A DNA stretch of 64,000 nucleotides from Noviherbaspirillum autotrophicum (GCF_000818395.1 NZ_JWJG01000028.1:1-64000); one strand, 5' to 3'; positions 8,604 through 17,702 are shown, counted from the stretch's first letter. A program made the numbers and translations. The notes: generated by a model not told the origin, from the sequence alone.

Positions 8604-9047
8604 ATGCAAACATGGTATGTATTGCTCGCCATCGCCGCGGGCGCGGTCTTGCCGCTGCAGGTCGGCGTCAACAGCACCTTGCGCCAGGGGATCGGCAGCC
8701 CTGTCGTCGCCGCGCTGATTTCCTTTGCCGTGGGAAGCGCATGCCTGCTGGCATATGCGATTGCCTCGCGCGCGGCCTGGCCCAGCGCGCAAATGCTCGG
8801 CAAACTGCCGGCATGGGCCTGGATCGGCGGCGCGCTCGGCGCGTATTACGTGGCAACGGCCATCCTTGTCGCGCCGAAACTGGGCGCGGCCAACCTGGTG
8901 TGCCTGACCATCACCGCGCAATTGCTCGCCTCGCTGCTGCTGGACCACTACGGCCTCATCGGCTTTGCCCAGCATGGCATCAATACGGCGCGCGTCGCCG
9001 GCGCCCTGCTGCTCGTGGCGGGAACGGTGATGATCGTGAAGTACTGA
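8604..9047 (+). CDS. YdcZ/DUF606-type transporter subunit (147 aa)
   Basis: ATG at 8604 is chosen over an earlier in-frame ATG at 8577 because AGAGG lies a few bases upstream. The sequence has about five membrane helices, LQVGVNSTLRQGIGSPVVAA near residue 19 and GGALGAYYVATAILVAPKLG near residue 77, the DUF606 signature within the drug/metabolite transporter superfamily. Such short proteins probably act as dimers. Substrate unknown. It is a single-gene unit, convergent with the Sel1 gene. Confidence 0.8.
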   Translation: MQTWYVLLAIAAGAVLPLQVGVNSTLRQGIGSPVVAALISFAVGSACLLAYAIASRAAWPSAQMLGKLPAWAWIGGALGAYYVATAILVAPKLGAANLVCLTITAQLLASLLLDHYGLIGFAQHGINTARVAGALLLVAGTVMIVKY

Positions 9048-9048
9048 C

Positions 9049-10221
9049 CTATTGTGCACCGGGGGCCGCGTCGAGGCGGCCTGTGCCCTCGCCGCCCTCC
9101 TTCGACCAGCGCTGCGCCAACTGTCCCGCTTCGGCAATCTGCCCGGCGCTCATGCCGCGCTCGATCGCCTGCATCTTCCGCGCGGCATCGGCATAACCGC
9201 CCTTGCCGGCCAGCACAAACCACTTGTACGCCTGAATCGCGTCTTGCGGCACGCCGCGTCCGGCTTCATATAACGATGCGAGGCGATACTGCGCAATGGC
9301 ATACCCCTTGTCTGCGGCTTTCGCAAACCAAGTCGCGGCCTGCGCGGCATCCTGCGCGACTCCGCGCCCGTCCTCGTACGCGGCGCCTAACGCGAATTGC
9401 GCGCGCTCGTCGCCCTGGGCGGCCGCTTTCTCGAACCAGTAGATCGCCTGCGTATAGTTCAGGGCGATTTCCTGTCCCAGGTAATTCATCACGCCAATGC
9501 GCATCTGGGCGTCCACTTCCCCTTGGGCGGCGGCCTTGGCGAGCCAGGGGATGGCCTTCCTGACATTTTTCGGCAAGCCGCTGCCGTGATAGTAGGCCAC
9601 GCCTAGGCTGTACTGGGCCTTGGGATGCCCCTGCGCCGCCGCACTCGTCCACCAGTGCTCCGCCTTTTCGTAATCCTGGGGCACACCCCGGCCATCGAAG
9701 TACATCTTGCCCAGATTGAACTGGGCGCCGGCATTGCCGTATTCGGCCGACTTGGCGAGCCAGGATGCGGCAAGGCGATCATCCTGCGGCACGCCTTTGC
9801 CGAGCAAGTACATGGAACTGAGCTGGCGATAGGCATCGTCGAGCCCCAGCGACGCGGCCTTTTCGAACAAGGCCAGCGCCTTGCCGGTATCGCGGGAAAT
9901 GCCTTCCCCCTCAAAGTACAGCTGGCCCAGGTTGAAGCATGCCACCGCGTTATTCTGCACGGCCGCGCGCTCGTACCACTGCAGCGCCAGCCGGTAGTCG
10001 CGGTCGACGCCTTGTCCGTTCTCGTACATCGCCCCCAGGTAGAGCTGGGCATCGGGATTGCCGCGCTCAGCCTCCCCGGAAAACACCGCATAGGCGCGGT
10101 CGAACCTTCCGGATGCGTAATCGTCCTGCGCGTCCTCGAATCCGCCCGCCGATGCTGCGCTCATGGCGACGGAAAGCGCCAGGAACAGGGTTGGAACGAG
10201 CCGGTCTCTGATGGATTTCAC
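9049..10221 (-). CDS. Secreted Sel1-repeat protein (390 aa)
   Basis: A GTG start at 10221 has the strong ribosome binding site AGGAGGAGC. A signal peptide (ALSVAMSAASAGG) is followed by eight tandem Sel1 repeats of about 36 residues, each with the pattern AQxxLGxxYxxGxGVxxDxxxAxxWxxKAAxxG. A partial ninth repeat and a short Ala/Gly-rich tail end the protein. Sel1 proteins are alpha-solenoid scaffolds for protein interactions, here probably in the periplasm. No partner is evident in the neighbourhood. Confidence 0.88.
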   Translation of the reverse strand: MKSIRDRLVPTLFLALSVAMSAASAGGFEDAQDDYASGRFDRAYAVFSGEAERGNPDAQLYLGAMYENGQGVDRDYRLALQWYERAAVQNNAVACFNLGQLYFEGEGISRDTGKALALFEKAASLGLDDAYRQLSSMYLLGKGVPQDDRLAASWLAKSAEYGNAGAQFNLGKMYFDGRGVPQDYEKAEHWWTSAAAQGHPKAQYSLGVAYYHGSGLPKNVRKAIPWLAKAAAQGEVDAQMRIGVMNYLGQEIALNYTQAIYWFEKAAAQGDERAQFALGAAYEDGRGVAQDAAQAATWFAKAADKGYAIAQYRLASLYEAGRGVPQDAIQAYKWFVLAGKGGYADAARKMQAIERGMSAGQIAEAGQLAQRWSKEGGEGTGRLDAAPGAQ

Positions 10222-10495
10222 GTTGCTCCTCCTGCGCGTGAATGCGGCCTTGGTTGTTTTTTATGGAGCGTACAGTTCTACATTCAAATTAGCAAAAAAT
10301 CAATAAAAGACCGCAACGATGAATAAGCTGCGTTGCCTGCCGGTACGCTCGACGCGACAGAGCAACCAACAGTTGCTCCCGCATCGGCCGGGCTGGCACG
10401 CGCCCTGCTGTATCCGCTGCCGAGCACCGCCCATACCACCGGCAATGCTCGGATCGTTTCAAGACGCGTTGTGCTTTTATTGGAGCGAAACTGCC

Positions 10496-11620
10496 ATGTT
10501 ATCCACCTTGAAGGTCTTTCCAGCGGCCAGCCTGCTCATGTTGCTCGGTGCATGCGGCGGCACAGGAAACCCGGACGCCGGCCCATCCGGCGCTCTACTC
10601 CTGCCCACCACCTTTACGTCCGAAGGCAGGTTACTCAATACCTGCAGCCTCGACCCACGCTGTTCCGGCGTGCCGACAGCCCCCTTTTTTGCATCGACGT
10701 CGATGGCGCCAGCCGAGGGGGCAGTGCTTGCCGGCCTGGTGCGGCTCGAAGTGAGCGGCAATGACATGGCCAACGTCGAATTGCTGCCGGCGACCGGCTA
10801 CACCCCGCAGCTGGGCGTGTTCAACCTCTCCGGGGACAAGACCCGGGCGTGGATGGATCTCGATACCACGGTGCTGCCCAACGGTCCCTTGAACGTACGG
10901 ATCAGCGCTTTCAATGTGCCGGCGGGGCAGGCGGGTGCGACTGAAATCGTGGCGATGCCGGCGCGCACTTGGAACATCAGCAACACGGCCGCGCCGCCGG
11001 CCAGTTTTGTCGCCACGCTCACTGCTGCGCCTGCCGATGGCGCGATAGTCAGCGGCACGACGCGTCTTGAAATTCGCGGCAGCGCGATTGCTAATGCCGA
11101 ACTCTTGCCGGCGAGCGGCTATGCGCCCCGATTAGGCGTATTCAATGTCTCGGCAGACAAGACGCTTGCTTGGCTGGATTTCGATACCCGGTCGTTGCCG
11201 GATGGCGTGCGCGACGTCAGGGTCAGTGCGTTCAACGTGACGGATGGACAACCCAATGCCCGGGAAATCGTCGCCATGTCCGCCCGGCGCTGGGACTTCA
11301 GGAATGGATCGGCCTCCTTTACGGCATCAGTGACGATGGCGCCCGTGCATGGCGACATCGTCAGCGGCGCCACCCGGCTCGAAGTGCGCGGCAGCGACAT
11401 AATGAATGTCGAGCTGTTACCGGCAAACGGTTATGCGCCGCGCCTGGGCGTGTTTACCGTGTCGGGCGACCGCAAGTTCGCATGGCTGGACTTCGACACG
11501 TCCGCATTGCCCAATGGCGTGCTGGAAGCGCGGATCAGCGCATTCAATGTCGCCGCGGGCCAGCCAAATGCGAAGGAAATCGTCGCCATGCCAGCGCGGC
11601 AATGGAACCTGCGCCACTGA
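10496..11620 (+). CDS. Lipoprotein with three tandem Ig-like repeats (374 aa)
   Basis: ATG at 10496 with GGAG upstream starts a signal peptide with lipobox LLGAC and a following GGTGN linker. The mature part has three tandem repeats of about 100 residues. Each contains a DGxIVSGxTRLE strand, an NAELLPAxGYxPRLGVF block, an AWLDFDT strand, a VSAFNV strand and an EIVAMxARxW ending. The same domain occurs once in the lipoprotein at 42923-43681. An extracytoplasmic, surface or periplasmic location is expected. The frame is open further upstream to 10319, but that extension lacks a signal. Confidence 0.75.
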   Translation: MLSTLKVFPAASLLMLLGACGGTGNPDAGPSGALLLPTTFTSEGRLLNTCSLDPRCSGVPTAPFFASTSMAPAEGAVLAGLVRLEVSGNDMANVELLPATGYTPQLGVFNLSGDKTRAWMDLDTTVLPNGPLNVRISAFNVPAGQAGATEIVAMPARTWNISNTAAPPASFVATLTAAPADGAIVSGTTRLEIRGSAIANAELLPASGYAPRLGVFNVSADKTLAWLDFDTRSLPDGVRDVRVSAFNVTDGQPNAREIVAMSARRWDFRNGSASFTASVTMAPVHGDIVSGATRLEVRGSDIMNVELLPANGYAPRLGVFTVSGDRKFAWLDFDTSALPNGVLEARISAFNVAAGQPNAKEIVAMPARQWNLRH

Positions 11621-11673
11621 CCGATTTCGCCGCGAGCGCGGCACGCAGCAGCAACGGCAACGATAGGCAGGAC

Positions 11674-11704
11674 GAAAAAAAAGCCCGTCATTGACGGGCT
11701 TTCG
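11674..11704 (-). terminator. Rho-independent terminator downstream of the cold-shock gene
   Basis: AGCCCGTCA at 11682-11690 pairs perfectly with TGACGGGCT at 11692-11700. On the minus strand the stem is followed by a run of eight T, so it should stop transcription of the cold-shock gene. On the plus strand the stem is followed by TTCGTT, so it may also end the lipoprotein transcript. Confidence 0.85.
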
Positions 11705-11799
11705 TTCTCCACAGTGATCGATACCCAAGCTATCTGCGAGGTGTCTTCAATCCCATCCGGCACTCAGGCGCCGGACGGCATGCGAAAAAGGGGTTCGCC

Positions 11800-12009
11800 T
11801 TAGATGGGGCGGATATTCGTTGCCTTGGCGCCCTTGGGGCCCATGCCGCGCTCGAAGGACACGCGCTGGTTTTCAGCGAGGCTCTTGAAGCCGCTGGACT
11901 GAATGTCCTGGAAGTGCGCGAAGAGGTCGTCGCCGCCCTCGTCGGGTTTAATGAAGCCGAAGCCCTTGGAGTCGTTGAACCATTTTACGGTGCCGGTTTG
12001 CGTAGTCAT
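11800..12009 (-). CDS. cspA: CspA-family cold-shock protein (69 aa)
   Basis: The sequence has the full OB-fold cold-shock domain: [16 protein letters not shown] at the start with RNP1 KGFGFI, and RNP2 as LFAHF, ending [10 protein letters not shown]. It binds single-stranded RNA or DNA as an RNA chaperone. ATG at 12009 is chosen; an in-frame upstream ATG at 12024 would add five residues not typical of the family. It has a strong terminator downstream and probably a leader of about 150 bases, as in other csp genes. Confidence 0.93.
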   Translation of the reverse strand: MTTQTGTVKWFNDSKGFGFIKPDEGGDDLFAHFQDIQSSGFKSLAENQRVSFERGMGPKGAKATNIRPI

Positions 12010-12173
12010 GTGATTTCCTATCAATGCAAAATAAGGGCGTGTGCCCGAAATGCACTCGACACCAAGGAATACGACCGAAGGGAATCAGACAGGAATGGCT
12101 CTTCGTTGAAGAGCAAGACGGGAACGAGACCAGCAAAGACGACGACTTGATACAAGTGCGGAAACCCACTATA
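12010..12173 (-). promoter_or_regulatory. Probable cold-shock gene leader and promoter -10
   Basis: On the minus strand TATAGT (bases 12168-12173) resembles a -10 hexamer; no good -35 is seen. Transcription from it would give a 5' leader of about 150 bases ahead of the cold-shock ATG. Long structured leaders are known in csp mRNAs. The rest of the 339-base gap up to 12348 shows nothing else recognisable. Confidence 0.4.
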
Positions 12174-12348
12174 CAGGCAATTGGGCCAAACGCCTAACAC
12201 TATCTCCAGTTATTTTGAGGTATTGGCCAGCATTGATGCCACCTTGCATTTCTATGCTGGCATGCAACGCGCGCATGTTCTGCCCGGCACGCTTTCGTGC
12301 TCGGCAAAGCCAGCTTCGAACAGTTGTCCCCTGCCGGCATGGATGCGA

Positions 12349-12633
12349 TCAACGCGGCTGCCGATGCCGGAACCCGCTGCGTGCAGGAAGCGGGAGAGGC
12401 CAGTTTTCGCACGCAGGGAACAAGTCCTCGAGCGGAACGGCCTGCTTGCATTGATCGACACCGTACTGGTAGACCGCGCTGCCGATTTGAATCAGCTCCG
12501 CAAGTTCTTCATCGCATAAACGTTCGGACAATGGTTCCAGACAGGAAGCCAGTTTTGCAGCAATGGTAAACGGATCCCCGTCGAACTGACTTTCCTTGCG
12601 CATAATCAGGGCCATGATTTCATACTTAGTCAT
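12349..12633 (-). CDS. Hypothetical protein, 94 aa
   Basis: GGAGAAG about six bases upstream of ATG at 12633 supports the start. The sequence is MTKYEIMALIMRKESQF at the N-terminus, then an acidic helix-rich middle (LSERLCDEELAELIQIG) and a Pro/Arg-rich tail. There is no signal peptide or membrane segment. Composition is that of a real cytoplasmic protein. The family is not recognised. Confidence 0.55.
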   Translation of the reverse strand: MTKYEIMALIMRKESQFDGDPFTIAAKLASCLEPLSERLCDEELAELIQIGSAVYQYGVDQCKQAVPLEDLFPACENWPLPLPARSGFRHRQPR

Positions 12634-12916
12634 GATGACTTCTCCAAAGGAGAAGAAACAAGCATAAGGCGTACCGCAACCGATGCGTCATTTACGCACA
12701 TCACTGGCGTGACGATGAAAATTGGCGGCATGGATTCGCGGCGCATAGTCGGCGATCGCCGGTGTTGACATGTCCCGGCCACAGGCTGCCAGCAGGCAGC
12801 GTAGCCACTGCTCTCTCCATGCATCGACACGTTTTCTTGACAGCGAATGCCATGAATACATTGCAGCCATGCCCCCCATGACTGCGCCCCTAACGCAGCA
12901 TTCCCAAAGGAACATC

Positions 12917-13192
12917 ATGAACCAACCGGTCAGCACCCCGCGCCTCTCGCCCGAAGGCGTCGCCTTTACAGTCGTCGTGGACTATGCCAGGCACGATTGC
13001 CTGATCACGACGCAGGCACTATGCAAACTGCGCGCATTCGACAGCAATGATCCGGATGCCGATATCATGGGCATTTTCAAGGCCTTTGAAGCGAACATCC
13101 ATGGAATCGCCCGCCGGTTGGCTGCCGCCGGCGTGGCCGGCTCGCCGCTGGTGTTGCGCCCGGAAACCTTCACGTCGCCGCGCACGCAGTAA
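12917..13192 (+). CDS. DUF1488-like protein (91 aa)
   Basis: ATG at 12917 is preceded by AAAGGAAC. GVAFTVVVDYARHDCLIT near residue 15 matches the DUF1488 pattern of a beta sheet followed by I(S/T)xxAL. The family consists of short cytoplasmic proteins of unknown role. The C-terminal residues are Thr/Ser/Arg-rich. The gap of 283 bases upstream holds a palindrome GGCGATCGCC near 12749 and a TTGACA-like hexamer near 12763. Confidence 0.6.
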   Translation: MNQPVSTPRLSPEGVAFTVVVDYARHDCLITTQALCKLRAFDSNDPDADIMGIFKAFEANIHGIARRLAAAGVAGSPLVLRPETFTSPRTQ

Positions 13193-13596
13193 GCCTTGCA
13201 AAGCGCGCTTGTCTTCCCTTCCTCGCTGCCGAACGACGCCGGCATGACGTTTGGCATCGGCAGCGTTGCATGACCGCGTGTGGTATAGTGCGGCAGTCCG
13301 ATGGCGATTGTCCGCTTGGCCGGAACCCGGTTTCCGCATCCGCCTTTTCCAGTTCCTCGGTCGCGCAGAGATCACCCCTTTACGTGCGCTGACCACCTTC
13401 ATCGTTCATTGCCGTACTCGTCGCCGCCCTTTGCGGCGCCCTATTCGCGCTCCAGCCTGCTTGCAGCCGGTGCAGCGTTGTTTGCTTTTCTCCACCTGGC
13501 GCTTGCGCGTTCACTGGCTCGCATACCCGCATCGATGTTACGCGGGCACCCCATCGGGCTTGGGTCCTCAGGCGCAATTTGATATTGGATTACATC
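13193..13596. other. 404-base region: infA leader
   Basis: No credible gene lies here. It contains the candidate extended -10 promoter at 13281-13289, after which about 300 bases precede the infA start codon. The several short open frames are Arg/Pro/Cys-rich and look random. The unusual leader length may hide regulatory RNA structure. Confidence 0.45.
13281..13289 (+). promoter_or_regulatory. Candidate extended -10 promoter for infA
   Basis: TGGTATAGT matches the extended -10 form TGnTATAAT at five of six hexamer positions plus the TG. No convincing -35 is found. A start near 13296 would give an infA leader of about 300 bases. Confidence 0.4.
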
Positions 13597-13857
13597 ATGG
13601 CTAAAGAAGACTTGCTCGAAATGAATGGCCTCGTCACCGAAGTGCTCCCGGACTCGCGTTTTCGCGTCAATCTCGAGAACGGGCACCAGCTGATTGCTTA
13701 TACTTCGGGAAAGATGCGCCAGCACCATATCCGCATCCTGGCAGGCGACAAGGTATCGATTGAAATGTCGCCCTACGATTTGAGCAAAGGCCGGATTACC
13801 TTCCGTCATCTCGAACAGCGCGGCCCTGCCCGCACGGGCTACCAGCGTCGCCGCTGA
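13597..13857 (+). CDS. infA: Translation initiation factor IF-1
   Basis: The sequence begins [19 protein letters not shown] and contains [20 protein letters not shown] and [20 protein letters not shown], the complete IF-1 OB fold. It binds the ribosomal A site during initiation. At 86 aa it is longer than the 72-aa form because of a basic C-terminal extension ([12 protein letters not shown]). It stands alone rather than in the ribosomal protein operon, as expected for the second infA copy known in many Burkholderiales. Confidence 0.95.
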   Translation: MAKEDLLEMNGLVTEVLPDSRFRVNLENGHQLIAYTSGKMRQHHIRILAGDKVSIEMSPYDLSKGRITFRHLEQRGPARTGYQRRR

Positions 13858-13919
13858 TGCCGCTTTGGTCCCGGCATGACGCCGGGACCGACTGATCGGG
13901 AATTCGAGGCAAAAACAGA

Positions 13920-13953
13920 AAAGGGGCCACATTTCGAAAAATGTGGCCCCTTT
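13920..13953 (+). terminator. Bidirectional terminator between infA and tRNA-Arg
   Basis: A perfect 15-bp stem has arms at 13920-13934 and 13939-13953 around a CGAA tetraloop. It has A residues on the left arm and T residues on the right, so it can work for infA on the plus strand and for the tRNA gene on the minus strand. Confidence 0.85.
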
Positions 13954-13958
13954 AAATA

Positions 13959-14035
13959 TGGTGCGGCTGGCAGGAATCGAACCCACGACCCCTTGGTTCG
14001 TAGCCAAGTACTCTATCCAGCTGAGCTACAGCCGC
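13959..14035 (-). tRNA. tRNA-Arg (anticodon ACG)
   Basis: The 77-base cloverleaf is complete. The acceptor stem is GCGGCTG with CAGCCGC, the T arm contains GGTTCGAATCC and the D arm GCTCAGCTGGATAGAGT. The anticodon stem CTTGG/CCAAG encloses the loop CTACGAA, giving ACG, whose A34 is expected to be inosine. The 3' CCA is encoded. It reads arginine CGN codons. Confidence 0.97.
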
Positions 14036-14120
14036 AAGGGGCGCAAGTGTAACACGACTGTCGAAAAAAGTGGCGCTTTTCGTGATGCGGACAGCGCCTC
14101 GCGCCTCATCAACCCACTAC

Positions 14121-14627
14121 TTAGTGCGGCGGGTGCGCCCTGCCATGCTCGCCCAGGGCATCGGTCTTGCCAGTCAATATTCCTTTTGCCAAGCCATACA
14201 GGCGTTTGACGGCGCTGCCGGGTGCATCCCAGTAGTAGGCCTGCTCGATCCTGACCTTCAGCAGCGCGAGATTCGGGTCATCCAGGCCGTCGCGAAACCA
14301 GGGCTGCAGCCAGGGCGTCCATAACTCTTCCATTTTCTTGCGATCACGCACCAGTTCCGCAGAGCCCGCAATCGACAGGTAGTCTTGCTTGTCCGGACGT
14401 GCATAGGCCAGGTTCACGCTGGCTTGCTCGTTGACGTCGTCAACCTTGTAGGAATCCAAGCCCGTAAAAAACCAGAGGTAGCCGTCGCTATCCAATTGCA
14501 GCGTCGTCATCGGCCGGCTATGCAGGGTCTCGTCGCTCTCGCGCGTCGTCATCATCGCAAACTTGATTTCTTCAACAAGCTCTGCAACCTTTTCCATGCC
14601 TTCATTTGCTTGCTGCTGCACATCCAT
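14121..14627 (-). CDS. Pyridoxamine 5'-phosphate oxidase-like general stress protein (168 aa)
   Basis: ATG at 14627 has GGAG eight bases upstream; the frame continues to 14732 without support. FAMMTT, HSRPMTTLQLDSDGYLWFFTG and NLAYARPDKQDYLSIAGSAELV match the split-barrel FMN-binding general stress protein family. WTPWLQPWFRDGLDDPNLALLKV is the typical family C-terminal block. It may bind FMN or F420-like flavins; activity is unknown. The divergent YjfB-like gene begins 153 bases away. Confidence 0.88.
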   Translation of the reverse strand: MDVQQQANEGMEKVAELVEEIKFAMMTTRESDETLHSRPMTTLQLDSDGYLWFFTGLDSYKVDDVNEQASVNLAYARPDKQDYLSIAGSAELVRDRKKMEELWTPWLQPWFRDGLDDPNLALLKVRIEQAYYWDAPGSAVKRLYGLAKGILTGKTDALGEHGRAHPPH

Positions 14628-14780
14628 ATCGATCTCCGTGGATTTTGGAAAAGAACCGGTTGGACCGTACTTGAAGCGGATATATCCCGCCAGTTCCGCA
14701 GGCAGCAATGCGGCTCCAGAGGCGACCCTCAAGAAACCGGTAACAATGACGATAACGACGGTAGATCAGCGGAGGGTTCC

Positions 14781-14981
14781 ATGGAAATCAGCGGCATCGC
14801 CAATGTGGCGACAACCATGCAAGCAGCAGCGACACAGCAAGCGGTGGAAATTGCAGTTCTTAAAAAAGCCATCGACATGCAGGCCGCCAGCGGCGCAGCC
14901 CTGATCGATGCGCTCCAGCCGCCGACGGCAGACCACCGCCTGCCGCCCCATCTTGGTCAACACATCAATACCACAGCGTAA
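14781..14981 (+). CDS. YjfB-family putative motility protein (66 aa)
   Basis: GGAGG precedes ATG at 14781. MEISGIANVATTMQAAATQQAVEIAVLKKAIDMQAASG contains the YjfB pattern (Txx...A...VLKKA.D.QA..A), followed by ALIDALQ. This small family is named for its association with motility genes, but no flagellar gene lies in this window. The predicted secondary structure is two helices. Function is unproven. Confidence 0.75.
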   Translation: MEISGIANVATTMQAAATQQAVEIAVLKKAIDMQAASGAALIDALQPPTADHRLPPHLGQHINTTA

Positions 14982-15061
14982 TCCGCGCATTGTTTTGCGC
15001 CAGTGCCGCTTGCGCTCGGATAGCTACCGATCCGATCAGGGGTTCGGGCTCTTGCCGGGTG

Positions 15062-15460
15062 TTAGCCACCGACCGGATTGGAGCCGGCACCACCCGATGA
15101 ACCGCTGCCGGTTGCGCCGCTGCCGGTTGCACCGCTTCCCGATGCCGGAGTACTGGCCGCTGTCGGCACCGCCTGTGCAGTGCAGGCAAACGATGGTGCC
15201 GCGCTTGTGCTGGCGCTGGTGCTTGTGCTGGTGTTCGATTGGGCGCAGAACACCACCAAATTCCTGGTCGTATCAATGAACCATGCCGAGCTGGGTGTCG
15301 TCGTGCCGGTCAGCGTGCTGCCACCGCCATTGGAAATCAGCGGGATGAAAGGAATCGTCCCGGATGAGGTAGTCGTAGTGCTGGGAGTAGTTGGAGTTTG
15401 CGCGGATGCAATGACTGCGGGGATCGCGAGGGATGCCGCCAGGAGAGTAAAAGACTTCAT
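15062..15460 (-). CDS. Secreted Thr/Ser/Gly-rich protein (132 aa)
   Basis: AAGGAGC precedes ATG at 15460. A signal peptide (MKSFTLLAASLAIPAVIASA) precedes a Thr-rich stretch, a compact block with AWFIDTTRNLVVFCAQS, a second Thr/Ser-rich stretch with FACTAQAV, and a Gly/Ser-rich tail. Two cysteines may form a disulphide. It is likely exported and unstructured at both ends. No family is recognised, though a short domain with WxxDTxxxxVxxC is visible. Confidence 0.65.
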   Translation of the reverse strand: MKSFTLLAASLAIPAVIASAQTPTTPSTTTTSSGTIPFIPLISNGGGSTLTGTTTPSSAWFIDTTRNLVVFCAQSNTSTSTSASTSAAPSFACTAQAVPTAASTPASGSGATGSGATGSGSSGGAGSNPVGG

Positions 15461-15686
15461 GAGTCGCTCCTTGTATAAGGGTTAAAGGATTTACCATTAT
15501 GTGGAGCGATTCGGGATGATCAATGCGGGCACGGAAATTTCGGCCGGCATTGACAGAGATCGCGACCGGTATTTGACCGATGTCCGACGCTGTGCACTTT
15601 CAGGAACTTACGTTAACCAACCATCAGTGCAACAGCTGCTCCCGGGAGAGAGTCGAGATAAAAAATAGTCGCCAGTTAGCCATTCC

Positions 15687-16394
15687 TCAATAGTAACGTT
15701 CAATCGCACGCATAGACCCAAGATAGGTGTGGCGGATCTGTTCGTCGCTATACCGGTGGCTGCTGCCCACGGGGCAACTGATCCTGGCCAGGCATGTCTC
15801 CTTGCAACGCGATCCCTCGCGCTTGCGATAGTTGACGCATTTCGCCAGATCAAATTTTTCTGCATCCAATGCGCCGGCCGGACAACTGGCGACACAGATC
15901 CGGTGCGCGCACTCCCCGCACGGATGCGCGCCATGGATTGGCGAGGTCGGCTCGAACCGGGTATCGGCCAGCACCAGCGCGCGATAGGCATACCACGACC
16001 CCCACTCGCTATCGATGCCCATCATGAACGGGCTGGCATGGTGCCAGCCCGCCAACTGGCCGAGGCGCTGCAAGCCGATCGCCTGGCTTCCCGGGTAAAT
16101 GATTTCGTAGGTATGTTGTGCGAGGCTGCCGGCGAACCATTGATTTACCGTTTTCACGGTGAAGTCGTCGATTGGATCCTCCGAGGCGATGCCGGCGGCG
16201 GTGACGGATTGCCAGAGTTTTCTGCCGGCGTGCGCGATCAATATCAGCTGGCGATAGGCGCGGCCGGGAGTGCAACTTGCAGCGAGCGAGGCGGCGACGT
16301 CCGCCGGCAGCGCGTCGATATCGAACACCGCTTGCCGGTTCAAGCCCACGCTGTCGAGCAGGGTGGGATTAAATGTCTGGAAATTTTCCATCAT
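15687..16394 (-). CDS. 4Fe-4S ferredoxin-type protein, distantly QueG-like (235 aa)
   Basis: The C-terminal third has two cysteine groups: CGECAHRICVASCP, then a second group with CVNY, RCKETC and ISCPVG. This is the pattern of two [4Fe-4S] clusters as in epoxyqueuosine reductase-like proteins. The N-terminal part contains WHHASPFMMGIDSEWGSWYAYRA, which resembles the QueG-type core, but the cobalamin-binding part typical of QueG is not evident. A redox role is likely; substrate unknown. Confidence 0.68.
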   Translation of the reverse strand: MMENFQTFNPTLLDSVGLNRQAVFDIDALPADVAASLAASCTPGRAYRQLILIAHAGRKLWQSVTAAGIASEDPIDDFTVKTVNQWFAGSLAQHTYEIIYPGSQAIGLQRLGQLAGWHHASPFMMGIDSEWGSWYAYRALVLADTRFEPTSPIHGAHPCGECAHRICVASCPAGALDAEKFDLAKCVNYRKREGSRCKETCLARISCPVGSSHRYSDEQIRHTYLGSMRAIERYY

Positions 16395-16506
16395 TTTTCC
16401 ATGATTTCTTTTTATAGTTGCGCTGAAGACGTCACGTTACCGCAGGAAATTGCAGTGTCGCGCGTGAAGTCAACGATTCTCGCAGTTCTGTCATCCGGAG
16501 TCATCC

Positions 16507-17532
16507 ATGAAACGGTTCGCCCCCGCTGCCCTTGTCCTTGCGCTGTTCTCCTGCGCCATCGCCTTTCTGCCGCCATCGGCCGGCGCCGAGGACGGGCCGT
16601 TCCGGCAGCGGCTGAAAGAGCGCCGGCTGCAGCGGCAACAGAACGCCCCCGAAGCCGATGCCGACATCGCGGGCCGCATCACGCAGCCGGGCGACTATCG
16701 TTTTCAGCTTGAGCACGACGGGCTGGCGCGCATGTACCGGGTCCATGTGCCGGAGAAGTACGACCCGGCCGCGCCCGCCCCGCTGCTGGTGGCGCTGCAC
16801 GGGGGCGGCGGCAGCATGGATTACCAGGCCGACGACTCCCGCTACGGCTTGATCAGCAAGTCGGAGCGGGAAGGCTTTGTCGTCCTGTTCCCCAATGGCT
16901 TCAGCAAACTACGCTCCGGCAAGCTGGCGACATGGAACGCCGGTAACTGCTGCGGCGGCGCGCGCGATGAACATATCGACGACGTCGGATTCATCCGCAC
17001 GGCCGTCGATCGCCTCACGCGCCAGATGACTATCGACCGCAACCGCATTTACGCCACCGGCATGTCCAACGGCGGCATGATGGCTTATCGCCTCGCCTGC
17101 GAGCTGCCGGATGTGTTCAAGGCCATTGCATCGGTAGCGGGCACCGACAACACGCGCAGCTGCAATCCGACGCATCCGGTGGCGGTACTGCACATCCACG
17201 CCAAAAACGACAACCATGTGCTCTTTGCGGGCGGCGCGGGACCGGGGGTGCCGAGCGAGTCGAAGGTCACCGACTTTACGTCGGTAGCCGACACGGTGGC
17301 CAAATGGGTGAAGCTGGATGGCTGCAGCGCCGCGCCGCGCCGCATCCTCGACAAGGACGGCGCCTATTGCGAAGTGTATGCGCCGTGCCGGGGCCAGGCC
17401 GAGGTCCAGCTTTGCGTGACCGAGAGCGGCGGCCATTCCTGGCCCGGAGGCCAAAAATCGCGCGGCGACGAACCGCCCTCGCAAGCGATCTCGGCCAACG
17501 ATGTCATGTGGGATTTCTTCAAGCGGCACTGA
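16507..17532 (+). CDS. Secreted PHB-depolymerase/feruloyl-esterase-like hydrolase (341 aa)
   Basis: A signal peptide (MKRFAPAALVLALFSCAIA) is followed by a charged linker and an alpha/beta-hydrolase domain. LLVALHGGGGS is the oxyanion segment, GMSNGGMMAYR near residue 188 the nucleophile elbow with Ser, and ESGGHSWPGG near residue 308 carries the catalytic His. CGGARDEHIDDVGFI is typical of the PHB depolymerase esterase family (LpqC-like). It probably hydrolyses short polyester or aryl ester substrates outside the cytoplasm. Confidence 0.88.
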   Translation: MKRFAPAALVLALFSCAIAFLPPSAGAEDGPFRQRLKERRLQRQQNAPEADADIAGRITQPGDYRFQLEHDGLARMYRVHVPEKYDPAAPAPLLVALHGGGGSMDYQADDSRYGLISKSEREGFVVLFPNGFSKLRSGKLATWNAGNCCGGARDEHIDDVGFIRTAVDRLTRQMTIDRNRIYATGMSNGGMMAYRLACELPDVFKAIASVAGTDNTRSCNPTHPVAVLHIHAKNDNHVLFAGGAGPGVPSESKVTDFTSVADTVAKWVKLDGCSAAPRRILDKDGAYCEVYAPCRGQAEVQLCVTESGGHSWPGGQKSRGDEPPSQAISANDVMWDFFKRH

Positions 17533-17702
17533 GCGGACATGGCGCTTCATGCATACCGGTGCCGATTTGCGGTGCAGCTATCCTGATTAGAGCCCCTACT
17601 ACTGGTCGCATGACCTATTTGATTGAGGAAAGTCCAAATCGTGCTTGTTCAATATGGAAGACTGACGCGTTTCCCGACCAGTCAGTCCACATAGGAGAAG
17701 CA

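Noticed and set aside
17304-17702. N-terminal extension of the WS/DGAT frame
   Set aside because: It overlaps the end of the esterase gene in another frame and is Arg/Pro-rich. ATG at 17703 has a strong ribosome binding site and the family start.
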